From assembly GCA_964059195.1 (NCBI GenBank), contig CAXKWD010000004.1, positions 123,290,043 through 123,354,042 of the forward strand: a stretch of DNA of 64,000 nt, written 5' to 3'. This document shows, in pieces, positions 11,077-21,700 of this stretch. Position numbers and translations under genes: made by a program. The notes under the pieces were generated by a model, which saw only the letters and a list, made by a program, of their open reading frames with translations, had not been told where the DNA came from and made no database searches. Origin of the DNA: Ectobius pallidus (Eukaryota; Arthropoda; Insecta; Blattodea; Ectobiidae). Position 1 is the stretch's first letter; each line of letters begins with the position of its first letter.

Positions 11077-12423
11077 ATGGAAGATCAAACATTAAGACAG
11101 GTCGAAGACCTCAAAAGAAAACGCACTCCTCTTAAGGCACAACTTACACGTCAGTATAATTATATTACTAATCTTAATGAGTCAGGTGAGCTCAATCACC
11201 AACTGTTGTTAACTCGCAAAGACAAACTAAAGGAAACTTTCAATAAGTTTGAGCTTATTCAAATTCAACTAGAAGAATTTCAGCCAACAGATGCTGAAAT
11301 TAATTACCATGAAGAAGTCGAAAATGACTTTATCGAAGCTATTTCTAAAGTAGAAATATTGATTAAGATTTCTGAGCTGCAACAAATCAAAACTCAATTG
11401 TTCACTCACGTACGAGTAATATCAGACTTTACTGCAACTCGTGAAATCGAGTTACATGCTTTGCTATCTCGTAGAGACGAGGTCAAGCAAACATTTGAGA
11501 AATTCAAGTTGGTTCAAACCCAGCTCGAACAACTCCATGCTACGAATGCTGAGGCCAACTCTCGTGAAGAAGTTGAAACAGCATATTTCAAAACTATCGC
11601 TAAGGCAGAGACTTTAATTAAGCTCGCAAAGCTTAGACAATTAAGAGTACAGCTCTTAAACCAAATTCAAGTAATTAACGAGCTTATGATCGAGGATCAG
11701 GCATCTTACTTTGAAGGTATTAAGAGATGCACTGAACTCGAACAATCACTTCAGCACTATCAAGCTGAAAAGTCTTCAATTGAAGACATTGAATCATTCA
11801 ATGACAGGCAAATTCAACGCTATGAGCTTGAAGAAGCCTATTACAAAGCACTTACTACACTTGAAGCTTCCATAAAGGCAAAAAAGCAAATATATTATCT
11901 AGATCCTGTGTCTGCGCCTAGTCCGCAACCAGTGCTGACTGAGCAAAACCACGTTTCTCTTCCTAAGTTACCTGAGATAAGATTACCGACATTTTCAGGC
12001 GATCCCACTATGTGGCTAGAGTTTTGTGACACGTTTACATCCTTAATACTGCAGAATCAGTACGTGTCTGAGATGGACAAGTTTCAATATTTAAAGTCAT
12101 GCTTACCCCCTGAGGTTATGACTATTATACATAATATTCCTGTCAGTGCTGCCACATTCAGCATTGTCTGGCAAACTTTGTTAGAGCGTTTTGACAATGA
12201 CAGACTCATTGCTAATGCTCATTTAGAGAATTTAATTTCTCCCCCTTCTATTGATAGAAACTCTGCTGATTCGCTCCAGAGATACTTAGATCATTACATA
12301 AGTACTGTACACGCGCTTCAGTCACTGCACATTGATATTGAGCTGACTGATCTTATCATCTCAAAAATAATACTGGATAAGCTTTCTCCAGCTATTATTA
12401 GAGATTGGGGAATCTTCGCTTAA
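11077..12423 (+). CDS. gag: BEL/Pao Gag polyprotein part with triplicated coiled-coil module
   Basis: The 448-residue frame starts at the ATG after TTTGAATC and encodes the structural protein expected to assemble the virus-like particle. Residues 19-103, 104-188 and 189-273 are three copies of an 85-residue helical, Glu/Lys/Gln-rich unit in register; units 1 and 2 share about 33 of 79 aligned residues by hand count. Residues 295-430 form the DUF1759-like domain (LPKLPEIRLPTFSGDP at 295, then MWLEFCDTF, DKFQYLK and the later LLERFDN block). The frame ends early because a G run at 12407-12410 shifts it; the downstream bases continue the homology in another frame and join the 12491 frame. Typical family gags have, as far as I recall, one N-terminal helical region. 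Confidence 0.85.
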   Translation: MEDQTLRQVEDLKRKRTPLKAQLTRQYNYITNLNESGELNHQLLLTRKDKLKETFNKFELIQIQLEEFQPTDAEINYHEEVENDFIEAISKVEILIKISELQQIKTQLFTHVRVISDFTATREIELHALLSRRDEVKQTFEKFKLVQTQLEQLHATNAEANSREEVETAYFKTIAKAETLIKLAKLRQLRVQLLNQIQVINELMIEDQASYFEGIKRCTELEQSLQHYQAEKSSIEDIESFNDRQIQRYELEEAYYKALTTLEASIKAKKQIYYLDPVSAPSPQPVLTEQNHVSLPKLPEIRLPTFSGDPTMWLEFCDTFTSLILQNQYVSEMDKFQYLKSCLPPEVMTIIHNIPVSAATFSIVWQTLLERFDNDRLIANAHLENLISPPSIDRNSADSLQRYLDHYISTVHALQSLHIDIELTDLIISKIILDKLSPAIIRDWGIFA

Positions 12424-12490
12424 AGCTGATAAGTTTCCATCACTGAAGGACTTATTCAGTTTCCTTGAGGCCAAAGTTCGAGTCATTCAA

Positions 12491-15313
12491 ATGACTGACT
12501 TAGCTATCAAGTCCCAGTCGAATCAATCTCCAGTCAAAAATGTGACTGTGAAATCTAATAATAATTCTAACAACAATCGTAAGTCCACTGAAGCTAAGAA
12601 AAGGTCTTCGTGGTCTCAACCTATTTGTATATGTTGTAATCGTCCTCGTGATCATGAATTATTTCTCTGTGAAGCATTCAGAGCTTTCGCTTTGCCCCAA
12701 AGATTGGAATTTGTGAAACGCAACAATGTATGTAATGTCTGCCTGAGAATAGGTGGTCATTCACAAGCCTGTTCTTCTTATACTTGTATGAAGTGTCAAA
12801 GTAAACATAGTACTTTGCTTCATCCTTCAAACGCTATCATACCAGTAAACCCATGTGCCATGTTAAGAAGTGATCCAGCTACTTCAAAGATTCTATACCC
12901 TACAGCAACTGTGTTAATAGCAGATGCTAATGGCGAGTACATTGAGGCTACAGCCATTCTTGATTCAGCTACGACTTGTAATTTAGTTACAAATAGATTA
13001 TTTCAACGCCTCAATCTTAAACCAATTCCTCGTAGAGAATATTTGCAAGGAGTAGTGTTTGAAAAGCGCACTCTCTGCAAGGTAGCATCTTTGTCACTGA
13101 AATCTAATGTTTCTGATTGGTCGTGCCAAACGAATGCTTTGGTTATTCCATGCATATCTACTTGTAAGTTCCCTCGTGCTTACATAAATACTGACAATTG
13201 GAATATTCCAGCTAACTTGAATTTAGCAGATGCTAAATTTAACCAACCTAAGTACTTAGATTTGCTCATTGGTACAGAGCTTTTTTCACAAATACTGTTA
13301 TCAGGCAAAATCATGGCTGATAATCTGCCTGGCATACATAATTCAGAACTTGGTTGGTACTTTATGGGTAAAGTCCCTCAACCTGTTACTTCTTCGCAGC
13401 ATAGTATTCCTATGCCAAGTTCTGCTTCTAAACATATGAATGTTTCTAAGCAAATGACTTCTCGCAGCAAAGCTAAAGCAGCTAATAGGCGTGAGAAGCC
13501 TCGTGTCAAGCAAGCTCATTCTAATCTCTCATTCCCTAGCTCTGACTCGTTAATCGATTCAAACTACTCTGCTTTCTTGCACTCAGAATCAGCTGTGGAT
13601 GAACATTTGGCTAGGTTCTGGGAATTAGAAGCTGTCAATAATTCTGCTCCATTCCATGATGAATCGGAATGCGAGAAACATTTCTCTCAAACTACCACCA
13701 GAGATGACTCTGGAAGATATATAGTTAAACTTCCTTTTACTGCTCCGCCTGAAACATTAGGTAGCACAAAGCAACAAGCTTACAAACGGTTTCAGCTCTT
13801 AGAAAAAAGACTGTCATCCAACGAATACGTACGTACTGAATATGTCAAGTTCATGCAAGAATATGAGGATTTAGGTCATATGCAACGAGCTGACCACATT
13901 ACTAATGCTCCTTGTGAATACATTATTCCTCATCACCCAGTAATTAAGCCTAGTAGCACTACTACAAAGGTTAGAGTAGTCTGTGATGCCTCAACTAAGT
14001 CATCTAATGGAAAATCCTTGAATGACACTTTAGTTATAGGTCAAAGTCAGCCTCCTGAACTTCTGCCCTATGTAACTAAGTTTTCACATTTGAAGACTTT
14101 GCGTATGATAGCATATGTTCTACGATTCATAAATAATTGTAGGCCTGCTAAAATTAAGCTCACAGGTCCTCTCGAACCTAGTGAAATTTCAAATTCACTC
14201 TACACTTGTGTGAATATAATTCAGCAAGTCAAATATCATGATGAAATCAATGCTTTGACTTCGTCTGATGTCGTTCCTTCGTCTAGTAAAATACACTCAC
14301 TTTGTCCATTCATGGATAGTGATGGTATTCTTCGTGTTGGTGGAAGACTGAAGCACTCAGAACTACCCTTTGATGCGAAGCATCAGATTTTGCTTCCAGC
14401 TAAGCATCCTTTCACTAAACATCTCATTCGTTTTACACACTTCAAACTATGTCATGCTGGTTCCCAGCTTATTATAGCTCACTTACGGGAAAGGTTTTGG
14501 ATACCTTCTGTAAGGAGAACAATTCGCTCTGTGATCAGACAGTGCAATGTCTGTTTCAGATTTCAAGCTCAACCTTTTCAGCAAAAGATGGCTGATTTAC
14601 CATCTTCTCGTGTATCTCCTATTGCCTCATTCACTAACGTCAGCATTGATTATGCTGGGCCCTACTCTATTAAATATGGTGGACCTAGATCAAGGATTAC
14701 TACTAAAGCTTCTATAGCTGTATTTGTTTGCATGTCTACCAAGGCTCTTCACCTTGAGTTAGTCACCTCGCTTACTTCCAATGCATTTTTAGCAGCTTTT
14801 TCCAGATTTACTGGTAGAAGAGGCATACCAGTTTCAGTCTCATCGGATAGTGCTACGAACTTTGTTGGTGCTCAAACTGATATCAGACAACTTACAGATT
14901 TTCTATCTTCTCATGAACATCAATCGAAAGTTCAAGATTCTACTTCACATCTTAACAAAAAGTGGAATTTTATTCCTCCTCACAGTCCCCATATGAATGG
15001 CTTGCATGAAGCAGCTGTTCGCTCAGTTAAGCATCACTTGAAAAGAGTAATGACTTCTATGATACTTACCTTTGAAGAGATGTCAACTCTCTTAATTCAA
15101 ATTGAAGCTATTTTGAATGCACGTCCTCTTGTCACTCTTCATGAAGACGTTGAAGACTTGAATTATCTTTCTCCAGGTCATTTCCTTATAGGAAGACCTT
15201 TGATTTCATTACCCACCTCAAACCTATCTAGTAGCACTTCTTTGCGTTCAAGATGGAATGCTATGAATCAATTGCTACTTGGTTTTTGGAAGAAATGGTC
15301 CTCTGACTATTGA
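12491..15313 (+). CDS. pol: BEL/Pao Pol polyprotein lacking reverse transcriptase and RNase H
   Basis: The 940-residue frame is open throughout. Residues 46-110 carry Cys/His zinc knuckles (CICC..C, then CNVC..H..C and CMKCQSKHS). Residues 138-290 are the DUF1758-like aspartic protease, with the active-site triplet as LDSA at 157-160. Residues 400-517 include the pre-RT region and the first RT strand (VCDASTKSSNGKSLNDTL). Near residue 518 it jumps in frame to PPELLPYVTKFSHLKTL, which lies before integrase, so the YxDD-containing RT and RNase H are gone. Integrase zinc ligands are H650, H655, C685 and C688; the DDE residues D720, D786 and E840 are all present. The start at 12491 is only where the frame opens after the upstream shift, not a true initiation site. 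Confidence 0.85.
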   Translation: MTDLAIKSQSNQSPVKNVTVKSNNNSNNNRKSTEAKKRSSWSQPICICCNRPRDHELFLCEAFRAFALPQRLEFVKRNNVCNVCLRIGGHSQACSSYTCMKCQSKHSTLLHPSNAIIPVNPCAMLRSDPATSKILYPTATVLIADANGEYIEATAILDSATTCNLVTNRLFQRLNLKPIPRREYLQGVVFEKRTLCKVASLSLKSNVSDWSCQTNALVIPCISTCKFPRAYINTDNWNIPANLNLADAKFNQPKYLDLLIGTELFSQILLSGKIMADNLPGIHNSELGWYFMGKVPQPVTSSQHSIPMPSSASKHMNVSKQMTSRSKAKAANRREKPRVKQAHSNLSFPSSDSLIDSNYSAFLHSESAVDEHLARFWELEAVNNSAPFHDESECEKHFSQTTTRDDSGRYIVKLPFTAPPETLGSTKQQAYKRFQLLEKRLSSNEYVRTEYVKFMQEYEDLGHMQRADHITNAPCEYIIPHHPVIKPSSTTTKVRVVCDASTKSSNGKSLNDTLVIGQSQPPELLPYVTKFSHLKTLRMIAYVLRFINNCRPAKIKLTGPLEPSEISNSLYTCVNIIQQVKYHDEINALTSSDVVPSSSKIHSLCPFMDSDGILRVGGRLKHSELPFDAKHQILLPAKHPFTKHLIRFTHFKLCHAGSQLIIAHLRERFWIPSVRRTIRSVIRQCNVCFRFQAQPFQQKMADLPSSRVSPIASFTNVSIDYAGPYSIKYGGPRSRITTKASIAVFVCMSTKALHLELVTSLTSNAFLAAFSRFTGRRGIPVSVSSDSATNFVGAQTDIRQLTDFLSSHEHQSKVQDSTSHLNKKWNFIPPHSPHMNGLHEAAVRSVKHHLKRVMTSMILTFEEMSTLLIQIEAILNARPLVTLHEDVEDLNYLSPGHFLIGRPLISLPTSNLSSSTSLRSRWNAMNQLLLGFWKKWSSDY

Positions 15314-15376
15314 CATTCTCTACAACAACGTTCTAAATGGCTAAAGACTCTTCCTAATGTGGAAACATTTTGGTAG

Positions 15377-15780
15377 AATAGTGGTGATTATAATAGCTAT
15401 GCATAAGTATGTAATTAAACAGATAAAACTGACAGGATCAATCAATTATGCAAAAACTTCTGTACTTTTGTTGTGAGAGATTGTTAACCTCACGCCAAAC
15501 CCGCAAGCTGGAGGACTACGTAATATCATTTCTGTATTTTGTCTTGTAACATACAGGTAGGTTACAACTTTGAGGAAACATCCCTTGCATACAGAGAGTG
15601 AAAGTATATTAGACTATATGAACATGGGTCCCAAAATGTCTTATTTCCTGGATAGATTCCTTTGTCAAAAACTTTGGGTAGGAATTATTGGTGACTGGTG
15701 AGACTGTATGCACTGCCACATCGCCTCAATGGACGAAGGTATAGACAAAACAAACAAACAAAAAATTGCCTGTCCTGTTG
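15377..15780. other. Sequence beyond truncated 3' end of BEL/Pao element
   Basis: Homology to the integrase C-terminal region stops by about 15376. What follows has no repeat of the upstream LTR candidate and no recognised gene. Confidence 0.4.
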
Positions 15781-15807
15781 CAACATGCACCATTACGTAT
15801 ACGACGA

Positions 15808-16045
15808 GGCAGGCACTTCATGCACGATGGCCCTCCTGGTCATTTCAGCCTCTCAGTCAATTTCTAAATAGACGGTTCCGTGATAAATCGATAGGAAGAG
15901 GCGGACCAATTCCTTGGCCTCCACGCTCGTCTGACCTGCATCCACTAGATTTAAAAACTCTTGTGTATTCAACACCGATGCAAGATGTAAAGAATCTCCG
16001 TGATCGTACTCTGCAAGGCACACAAATAATACGAGATACTCCAGG
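15808..16045 (+). pseudogene. Tc1/mariner (IS630-type) transposase C-terminal fragment
   Basis: Two frames together read as the catalytic end of an insect mariner-type transposase. MHDGPPGHFSLSV comes from the frame beginning at 15820, then FLNRRF..IGRGGPIPWPPRSSDLHPLD comes in the frame open from 15708. A frameshift lies near 15858. The WPPRSxDLxPLD motif contains the last catalytic aspartate, and the following residues (PMQDVKNLRDR) match the usual tail helix. The N-terminal half is missing. The 143-residue open frame containing it is otherwise chance. Confidence 0.75.
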
Positions 16046-17400
16046 GAGTCCCTACGACGGAGGGTTGATGGATGTATCCGTGCTAACGGTGGACATTTTG
16101 GGCATATTATTTGTCTGTTTCCCGGAAATCTGTTTTTGAGTACCATTTCATATGACTTCCACACTTTCCACACTTCTTTTTTCGCCTATTTTGATAAGGG
16201 GTGCAAATGTAGAGAAGGGGATCTAACAAACAAAAATCCGGATCCATGTCCATGTAAGTAACACAATTTCACCCTCTACACGCAAGAAATGTTTCCCGAA
16301 AATTTTGACCTTCATTTTTTTGTTACATTCTGAATTAAATGAAAGGCCTTTAAGAATCCTTAATTAAGTTATATTATAGACTCAGACTGTTCGTAAGATA
16401 ATAGCAGACACCTTCTTAGATAGGCAAATTAGTATTTCGGAGTTCTCGTCCAGTACGGAACTCAGTGATCTTTGACACTTGACCGTATTCATCGTAACAA
16501 CACGTTAACAGCTTACTATTGTGCCATTTAGCGTGTTCTGCATATTTTAGATTACCGTATCGTTTAGGCTACTATACTTAAAGACATTAAACATGTGCAA
16601 TGAAAGAAAATCTCTTATTTTATAGATGTGTATTGTCCTCCTTACCATAATTCTTGGGTTTCATACATCGCGCATGATTCTTCTTCCTTACAGAAGCGTT
16701 TCGATTCTTAGGCCACTACAGTGTTTTGCTCAAGCACGTTTCCTACCAAATATCTAAAGATGAGGGTGTAGTCCCACTTACCTGAAACAAAAGAAACACA
16801 CAATTATTAATTCTAAAAGTTGAGTAATTATATTCTAACCTATATTCTTATTACAATCTAACTGTATTGAAATGAAACATACTCAAGGCCCGATTTCAGG
16901 TATTTTGCACCCTAAGAAAGGCATTGCATAATCTCCCCTTTCATTTTACACTTTTAACTTAACCCTCCCCCACCCAAAGCTATTGGTTTAGTGTAAAGTT
17001 TGAGATCTACTGCAGTATCACCAAACTTGTCCCGACAGCATTATTATTGCGAGTAATCCTAGGTTAAAATAACAAAAATTAAATATATATTTTTCTAAAA
17101 TAAAAAAGTAATTACGTTTTGGCGAAACTGCACGATTTATATTTTAACTTCACTTACCTAAAAATTTCTAAAATATCTAAAAATATCTGTAGTAAGTAAC
17201 ATGTACAATCTTTGAAGTTTCGATTTGAAAAATCGGTATCAGTAAAAACTAAACATTAGTTAAATTTTCCTCATAATGAGAGGGATGTGCTTGTTTGTAT
17301 TGGATTCGTTAATGGTGCCTTAGTGTTATTATAAAAATAGCTACACAGATTTCTTTTGAATATAAAGTTTAGCTCTGTAATTATATTTTATTACTCCAAC
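16046..17400. other. AT-rich spacer, nothing recognised
   Basis: No coding signature, terminal inverted repeat or tandem array was found in this stretch on either strand. Confidence 0.45.
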
Positions 17401-17419
17401 AGCTGGAAACCCACACCAT

Positions 17420-17610
17420 CACAAACAATACCAAATACAAGGATACTCTGGATGTTCCTTTTTGTAGAATGGCAAAGACAAAAAAGACATTTTATATAAT
17501 AAGTTCCGGAATGAATTAAGAGAACCGAACTTAACTGTTTTTAAAATGAAATTATAAACTTGGTTGTTCAATAACCCTTATTTTAATTTAAACGAAATTT
17601 GTGAATTGTA
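17420..17610 (+). pseudogene. Non-LTR retrotransposon RT C-terminal tail fragment
   Basis: On the plus strand a stretch with stops reads KDTLDVPFCRMAK, then FRNELREPNLTVFKMKL and, after a stop, TWLFNNPYFNLNEICE. This pattern (N-x-LP-x-x-R..FK..LK.WL..) is the usual end of jockey/CR1-like ORF2 proteins, after the RT domain. The rest of the element is absent, as expected for fragments of LINEs. Two further LINE tails lie nearby at 19370 and 20930. Confidence 0.5.
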
Positions 17611-18532
17611 ATCTCAAACCTGAGGATTTTATTTAAACTTTAATTATATTCTACTCTTATTATATACTTCACTTGGCCTATCAGTGTTTGGAGTGTTTAA
17701 TGGCTTAAACTTTTGTAATTTATTTTATTCGTAAAATTGTAATTGCAATGGTTTGATTTCATCCTTCGGGAGCTATCTTTAAAATAGAACTGTAGTGTTT
17801 TGCTGGAATGCGAAAATGCAATTGACAAGATTTGTCATCCCGTATGTTACGCGGTTGATTTGAAGATAAAACGAATTACCGGGTATTCCGAGGGATGGCG
17901 AGGCGCCCTTCGTAATGATTAGAAAGGTCCAGGGGCATCGCGGCGTACATTTTGAGAATCCCTGCTTTATAATAATATAAGGTTGCCAAGAAGATAAACA
18001 ATAAATCTTAATAGTTTCCATGGATGTACGAGGAAAAAGGAAATGCTTTCAAGGAATGTCGGAAGCAATTTGGTCCCATAATTAAAACGTAAATGTAAAT
18101 CTCTGAGAAGAAGGGCAAACGAGGACTTAATAGACGAAGGAAGATGAATTACTCAATAGGTCAACCGCCAGGGAACATGAGAGGGAAGAACTTCATACGA
18201 ATGTGCTGTGAGTATTAAGCGAACAACATTAAAAGGAAAAGGACGGAGAAACCTATATTTACAATGTTAAATACAATCTACATTTTCTAAAAAACTAGGC
18301 TTTTGATCTTTTTACAGAGTCTAGATACCTATACCGGTGTCATTACGAAAAAATTATTTTTCATAAGTATACTTATTTACTTAAATATGATTTTTTATTC
18401 ATAAAAATATAGCAATTTTTAAGCACCACATGAATTATAAATGTTTAATAATTCAGCCAATTAAGAAAGTCTTTATTTAATGTATGTAAGACATCTTAAT
18501 ATAAAAATTCTAAAAAATTCGCAGGTTAAGTA

Positions 18533-18745
18533 AAGATCCCGCACGAAATCTGTGCCGATTGCCTAAATCATTGAATTATGTTTTCATGGGGACTGTAGCG
18601 TCGATTGGCCTGCTACCTATCTCTCTCGCACAACAGTACCTTCCTTTTTATTTGTAAAGGCCAAGCTACCCCTTTCTCTCGCACAATAGCATGTCTCTCT
18701 CTAGAGAGTAACTGTCTCATCGGCACAGATATCGTGCGAGATCTT
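18533..18745. mobile_element. Short MITE with TA target duplication
   Basis: AAGATCCCGCACGAAATCTG at 18533 is matched in reverse complement by the right end (CAGATATCGTGCGAGATCTT ending at 18745), giving inverted repeats of about 28 bp. Both ends are flanked by TA (18531-18532, 18746-18747). The 213-bp interior has two CTCTCTCGCACAA boxes. The TA flank suggests a Tc1/mariner-type mobiliser. Confidence 0.75.
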
Positions 18746-18799
18746 TAGAAGCTGAGGAAATATACCTTTTTGATAGAAAAAGTAAACTTACGGGAAACG

Positions 18800-19160
18800 A
18801 GCTTCAAAGTTAAAACATCGTTGCGCCGAAGTCTGGATCTTCTCAGAAAAATAATAAAATAGCATGAATAGAATTATAGTACACATGTCTGATATACTAA
18901 TTTAAAAAATGAAAATCCAGAAAATAAAATACAATAGAACTAATAATTAAACATCTCAATTTTCATCAAGCAATCAAATGAACTTAAAATCTAAGGCATG
19001 CCTGCGCCATAGTTGAATCTTCTCAGATAAAAAACATAACTTAGATAGAATTGTAGTAAAATTATGTATGATACATCATTTTAAAGAGGAAAGTCCAGAT
19101 AATAAAATACAACAATAGCCTATAAATAAGATTACAATTTTCTTCCAAAAATTAATTCCA
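18800..19160. repeat. Two ~180-bp tandem units
   Basis: Units at about 18800-18979 and 18980-19160 share TCTTCTCAG, then an AGAATTATAGTA-type block, AAAATACAA and AATTTTC blocks. They are clearly diverged from each other. Confidence 0.6.
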
Positions 19161-19369
19161 TTTCCCCTAAATAAATGTAGAATTTCAATACAATAGGCAG
19201 TAGCCTATACGGAAGTAACATTTTCAGCTGATGTAAAGTAGACAGTTGATTCTATAGTCGGATGTGGCATTAGAAGTCATGATTGAAATGCATCACACTT
19301 TATTCCGTTAAGCAGTTACGAAATGTTTCAAACAAACCCTTTAGTTCTTAATAAGCTTAGCGCACTAAC

Positions 19370-19960
19370 TAATTAAGTTGAGAATTGGTACCGTACATGG
19401 TAATAACTTAGTAATTAATAATAATAAAACAGAAACAGTAAATTTTAATTTAAGAGTTATTTGCACAGACATCAAATCAGTCAAGTTTTTGGGTGTATAT
19501 TTGGAATCAGGACTGGGATGGCAAACCCAGTTGCTAAAAATAAGCAATGGCTTATTTATGCTTAGGGTACTAAAGGCTAATGTAACAATTGAGTCCTTGC
19601 TCACTGTGTACTATGCCTATATACATAGTCATTTAAATAATTATGGGCTGTTGTTATGGGGAAACCATACGTCTTCTTGTATATTTATTATTTTACAAAA
19701 GAGAGCAGTCAGTTTAACCTTTGCAGCTTCATCTAGGACTCATTGTAAACCATTTTTTATTCCATCAGATCCTGGCCTCCCTCCTTTATGTAAGTAACTT
19801 TAATACATGTGATACCGTACATGGTCATGCTACGCGAACTAATTCTAATGTCTATATAAACAAATGTAAGTATGCTTTAACGCAGAATAGTTTAGAATTT
19901 ACTTCATTGAAGATTTATAACAAGCAATCTCTCAAGCAGTGTCAGAAACTTATCGTATGA
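19370..19960 (+). pseudogene. Jockey/CR1-like LINE reverse transcriptase, C-terminal part
   Basis: The 139-codon frame from 19378 contains NNNKTETVNF, then VKFLGVYLES..LGWQ, then YYAYIHSHLNNYGLLLWG and ILQKRAVSL. These are the thumb and post-RT motifs of jockey/CR1-type LINE ORF2. A frameshift near 19790 moves homology into the frame of 19721-19960, with the usual H..TR block and KIYN. The palm with the catalytic YADD is missing, so this is a 5'-truncated dead copy. The frame was probably not initiated at its ATG. Confidence 0.8.
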
Positions 19961-20069
19961 AATATTTAAGAGGAAGGGCAGGTCACCATAGGTAAACAAC
20001 CCCATATATAACATTAAGGAATTTAATGAAGTTATTATATGAATATATTCTATTTGACGATGCCATACA

Positions 20070-20600
20070 TTATCGGTATGTGAAAGTCTGAAATAATTAT
20101 CTGTCTATCTAAGCATATCACGAAAATAATTTAAACAGAATCATTGTAGACATCAAAAATTTCACGAAATTAGGTATTTTATAATTATAAAGTGACACTA
20201 GCAGTAAGAGAAATTCGTCGTCGAACTTCATACAATATTCCCAGAAAGTATTCGAACATAAATAAAACATTTTGATTTGCTACGATTTTTCTTTCTCGAC
20301 ATAGAAATACTGACCGACACACAGAAGTACAGAAGTGAAAACGCCATTTTTACATTCAGGTGACCCCAAACCTTATATTTACACTGAAAACTCGACCTAT
20401 GGTACGGTTAGATAAGTAAAAGTACAGAATTTAAAAATACATAGATACATAATAACAAATTATTCCAAACTTGATTCTTAAAATAAACTTTTTTTCCCAA
20501 AGGTAATATCAGACACATCAAAGAGTATCAAAGGTTCGTATAAAGAAAAGTAATTTCATATTATGAAATATGAAATTATATATAAGACTATCGAAGAAAC
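20070..20600. repeat. Interspersed repeat family 1, partial copy F
   Basis: It shares with copy A, in order, CTCGACATAGAAATACTG / CGGCACAGAAACGCCG, GAAAACTCGAC and GGTACGGTTAGAtAAGTAA with the following AT-rich block. It is a diverged partial copy without the hairpin end. Confidence 0.5.
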
Positions 20601-20743
20601 TAACTATCGATTGGGTTACATTTTGTGAGAAACTTTTACAGAAAAACGACGACAAATTACGTTCTTGGAAAAAAGTGCTTTTATTTTGTTCCGATTTTGG
20701 CTTTTCTTAATTTTGAGGTTAACTCTTTTGTCACTATTTCCTT

Positions 20744-20744
20744 G

Positions 20745-20793
<49 letters not shown>

Positions 20794-20803
20794 TAATAAT
20801 AAT
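20744..20803. repeat. (TAA)n microsatellite
   Basis: About 20 TAA units occur with one interruption. Trinucleotide AAT tracts often mark LINE 3' ends in insects, but no LINE tail is attached directly here. Confidence 0.95.
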
Positions 20804-20929
20804 ATATTCGTCATTAAATATAAAAATACAACAGACTTCGTCATAATAAAATCTTAATGTCTAATCTAAAATGAACATTAAAAAAACAATAATAGTTTAT
20901 ATCATTTTGCTAAAAAAATTCGTTCAGAT

Positions 20930-21700
20930 TAGAAAACGGTCGCATACTTAGCCACTTCCATAGTGTATTCTTTACAGTGGCATATGGTAGGTCTGATAAG
21001 CCAGTGGCAGCTGGAAGTTATTGTAGATTGTGAGAGCCAGAATATTATGGTGTTTTTCTTGTGGTTGTTGCGAGTCTTGTGACGGTACATCAAGTGCATG
21101 TCTATTTCTGGTTTCATAGCTATGAACATTGTTCCTTCTATTAAAAATACCTAAGTAAGATCTCACACATAGCACACAGTCGAATGGGTTAGAATATTGG
21201 TGGTTACAAATAGAGGTATACAATGGGCAGCTGCTGAAGAATCAGTGAGCAATCTGACAGCCTTCTTCTGGAGTATTAGTATAATATTTATGTGTGAGGA
21301 GTTGCTCCACAATAAGAGACCATACTTGATCTCGCTTTGAAAATATGCAAAATAGGCCGTTCTTACATAGCATTCTGGTAGGAGATCTATCAAATTTCTG
21401 ATCTGGACAGCTTACGACTAACGTAGTTAATAGGCTATGTGTGGACCAGGAAATTTTCGAGTCAAGATAAATACCCAGTAAGTTTACACTTTCATACATG
21501 ATCCCGTCGCCGACAGTGTCCGTTCTGAAACTAAAAAGAATGGTTTGGGTTTTTGGGTCATTAAATAAAAATCCATTAGCACTAAACCATGTTTTAGCTT
21601 GTAACAAAGTAGATTTTAAACAATCTAATTGCTCTTCTAAACTGATATGACGATTTAAAAGGTATCGTCTGCATTGCTTAGTATTCCATATTGCAGACTG
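20930..21700 (-). pseudogene. Jockey/CR1-like LINE reverse transcriptase, C-terminal part
   Basis: Reading the minus strand from about 21700, WFSANGFLFNDPKTQTILF is followed by VNLLGIYLDSKISW (frame 21607-21242). Then EIKYGLLLWSNS and ILQKKAVRLL appear in a second frame (21393-21163), and HSYETRNRHALDVP in a third (21223-20972). Two or more frameshifts separate the pieces. The order matches the end of ORF2 of the same LINE clade as 19370-19960, but in the opposite orientation. The RT catalytic core is missing. Confidence 0.8.

Larger units (their letters stand above)
10361..15376 (+). mobile_element. Decayed, internally deleted BEL/Pao LTR retrotransposon
   Basis: In order it has leader, gag with a DUF1759-like region, zinc knuckles, aspartic protease-like region, the very start of reverse transcriptase, then directly the pre-integrase region, integrase zinc-binding domain, DDE core and the start of the C-terminal domain. 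This gag-PR-RT-RH-IN order is that of BEL/Pao. Three lesions are visible: an extra base in a G run at 12407-12410, the loss of RT and RNase H near 14042, and a TGA at 15311-15313 after which the frame continues to 15376. No 3' LTR is recognisable. Confidence 0.85.
17990..19330. repeat. Interspersed repeat family 2, copy 1 (interrupted)
   Basis: 17990-18235 and 19178-19330 match 21945-22165 and 22165-22315 in order. Landmarks are TTTCCATGGATGTAC, GTGAGTATTAAGCG, GTAGAATTTCAATACA and GGATGTGGCATTAGA. In this copy about 940 bases (18236-19177) separate the halves, so an insertion or a deletion in the other copy is implied. The insert holds a MITE and a tandem duplication. No coding sequence was recognised. 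Confidence 0.6.

Noticed and set aside
15708..16139. 143-codon frame as a gene
   Set aside because: Only part of it is transposase homology, and the correct upstream reading lies in another frame. It is a frameshifted pseudogene.
20625..20846. Open frame with a poly-isoleucine stretch
   Set aside because: It is caused by the (TAA)n tract at 20744-20803.
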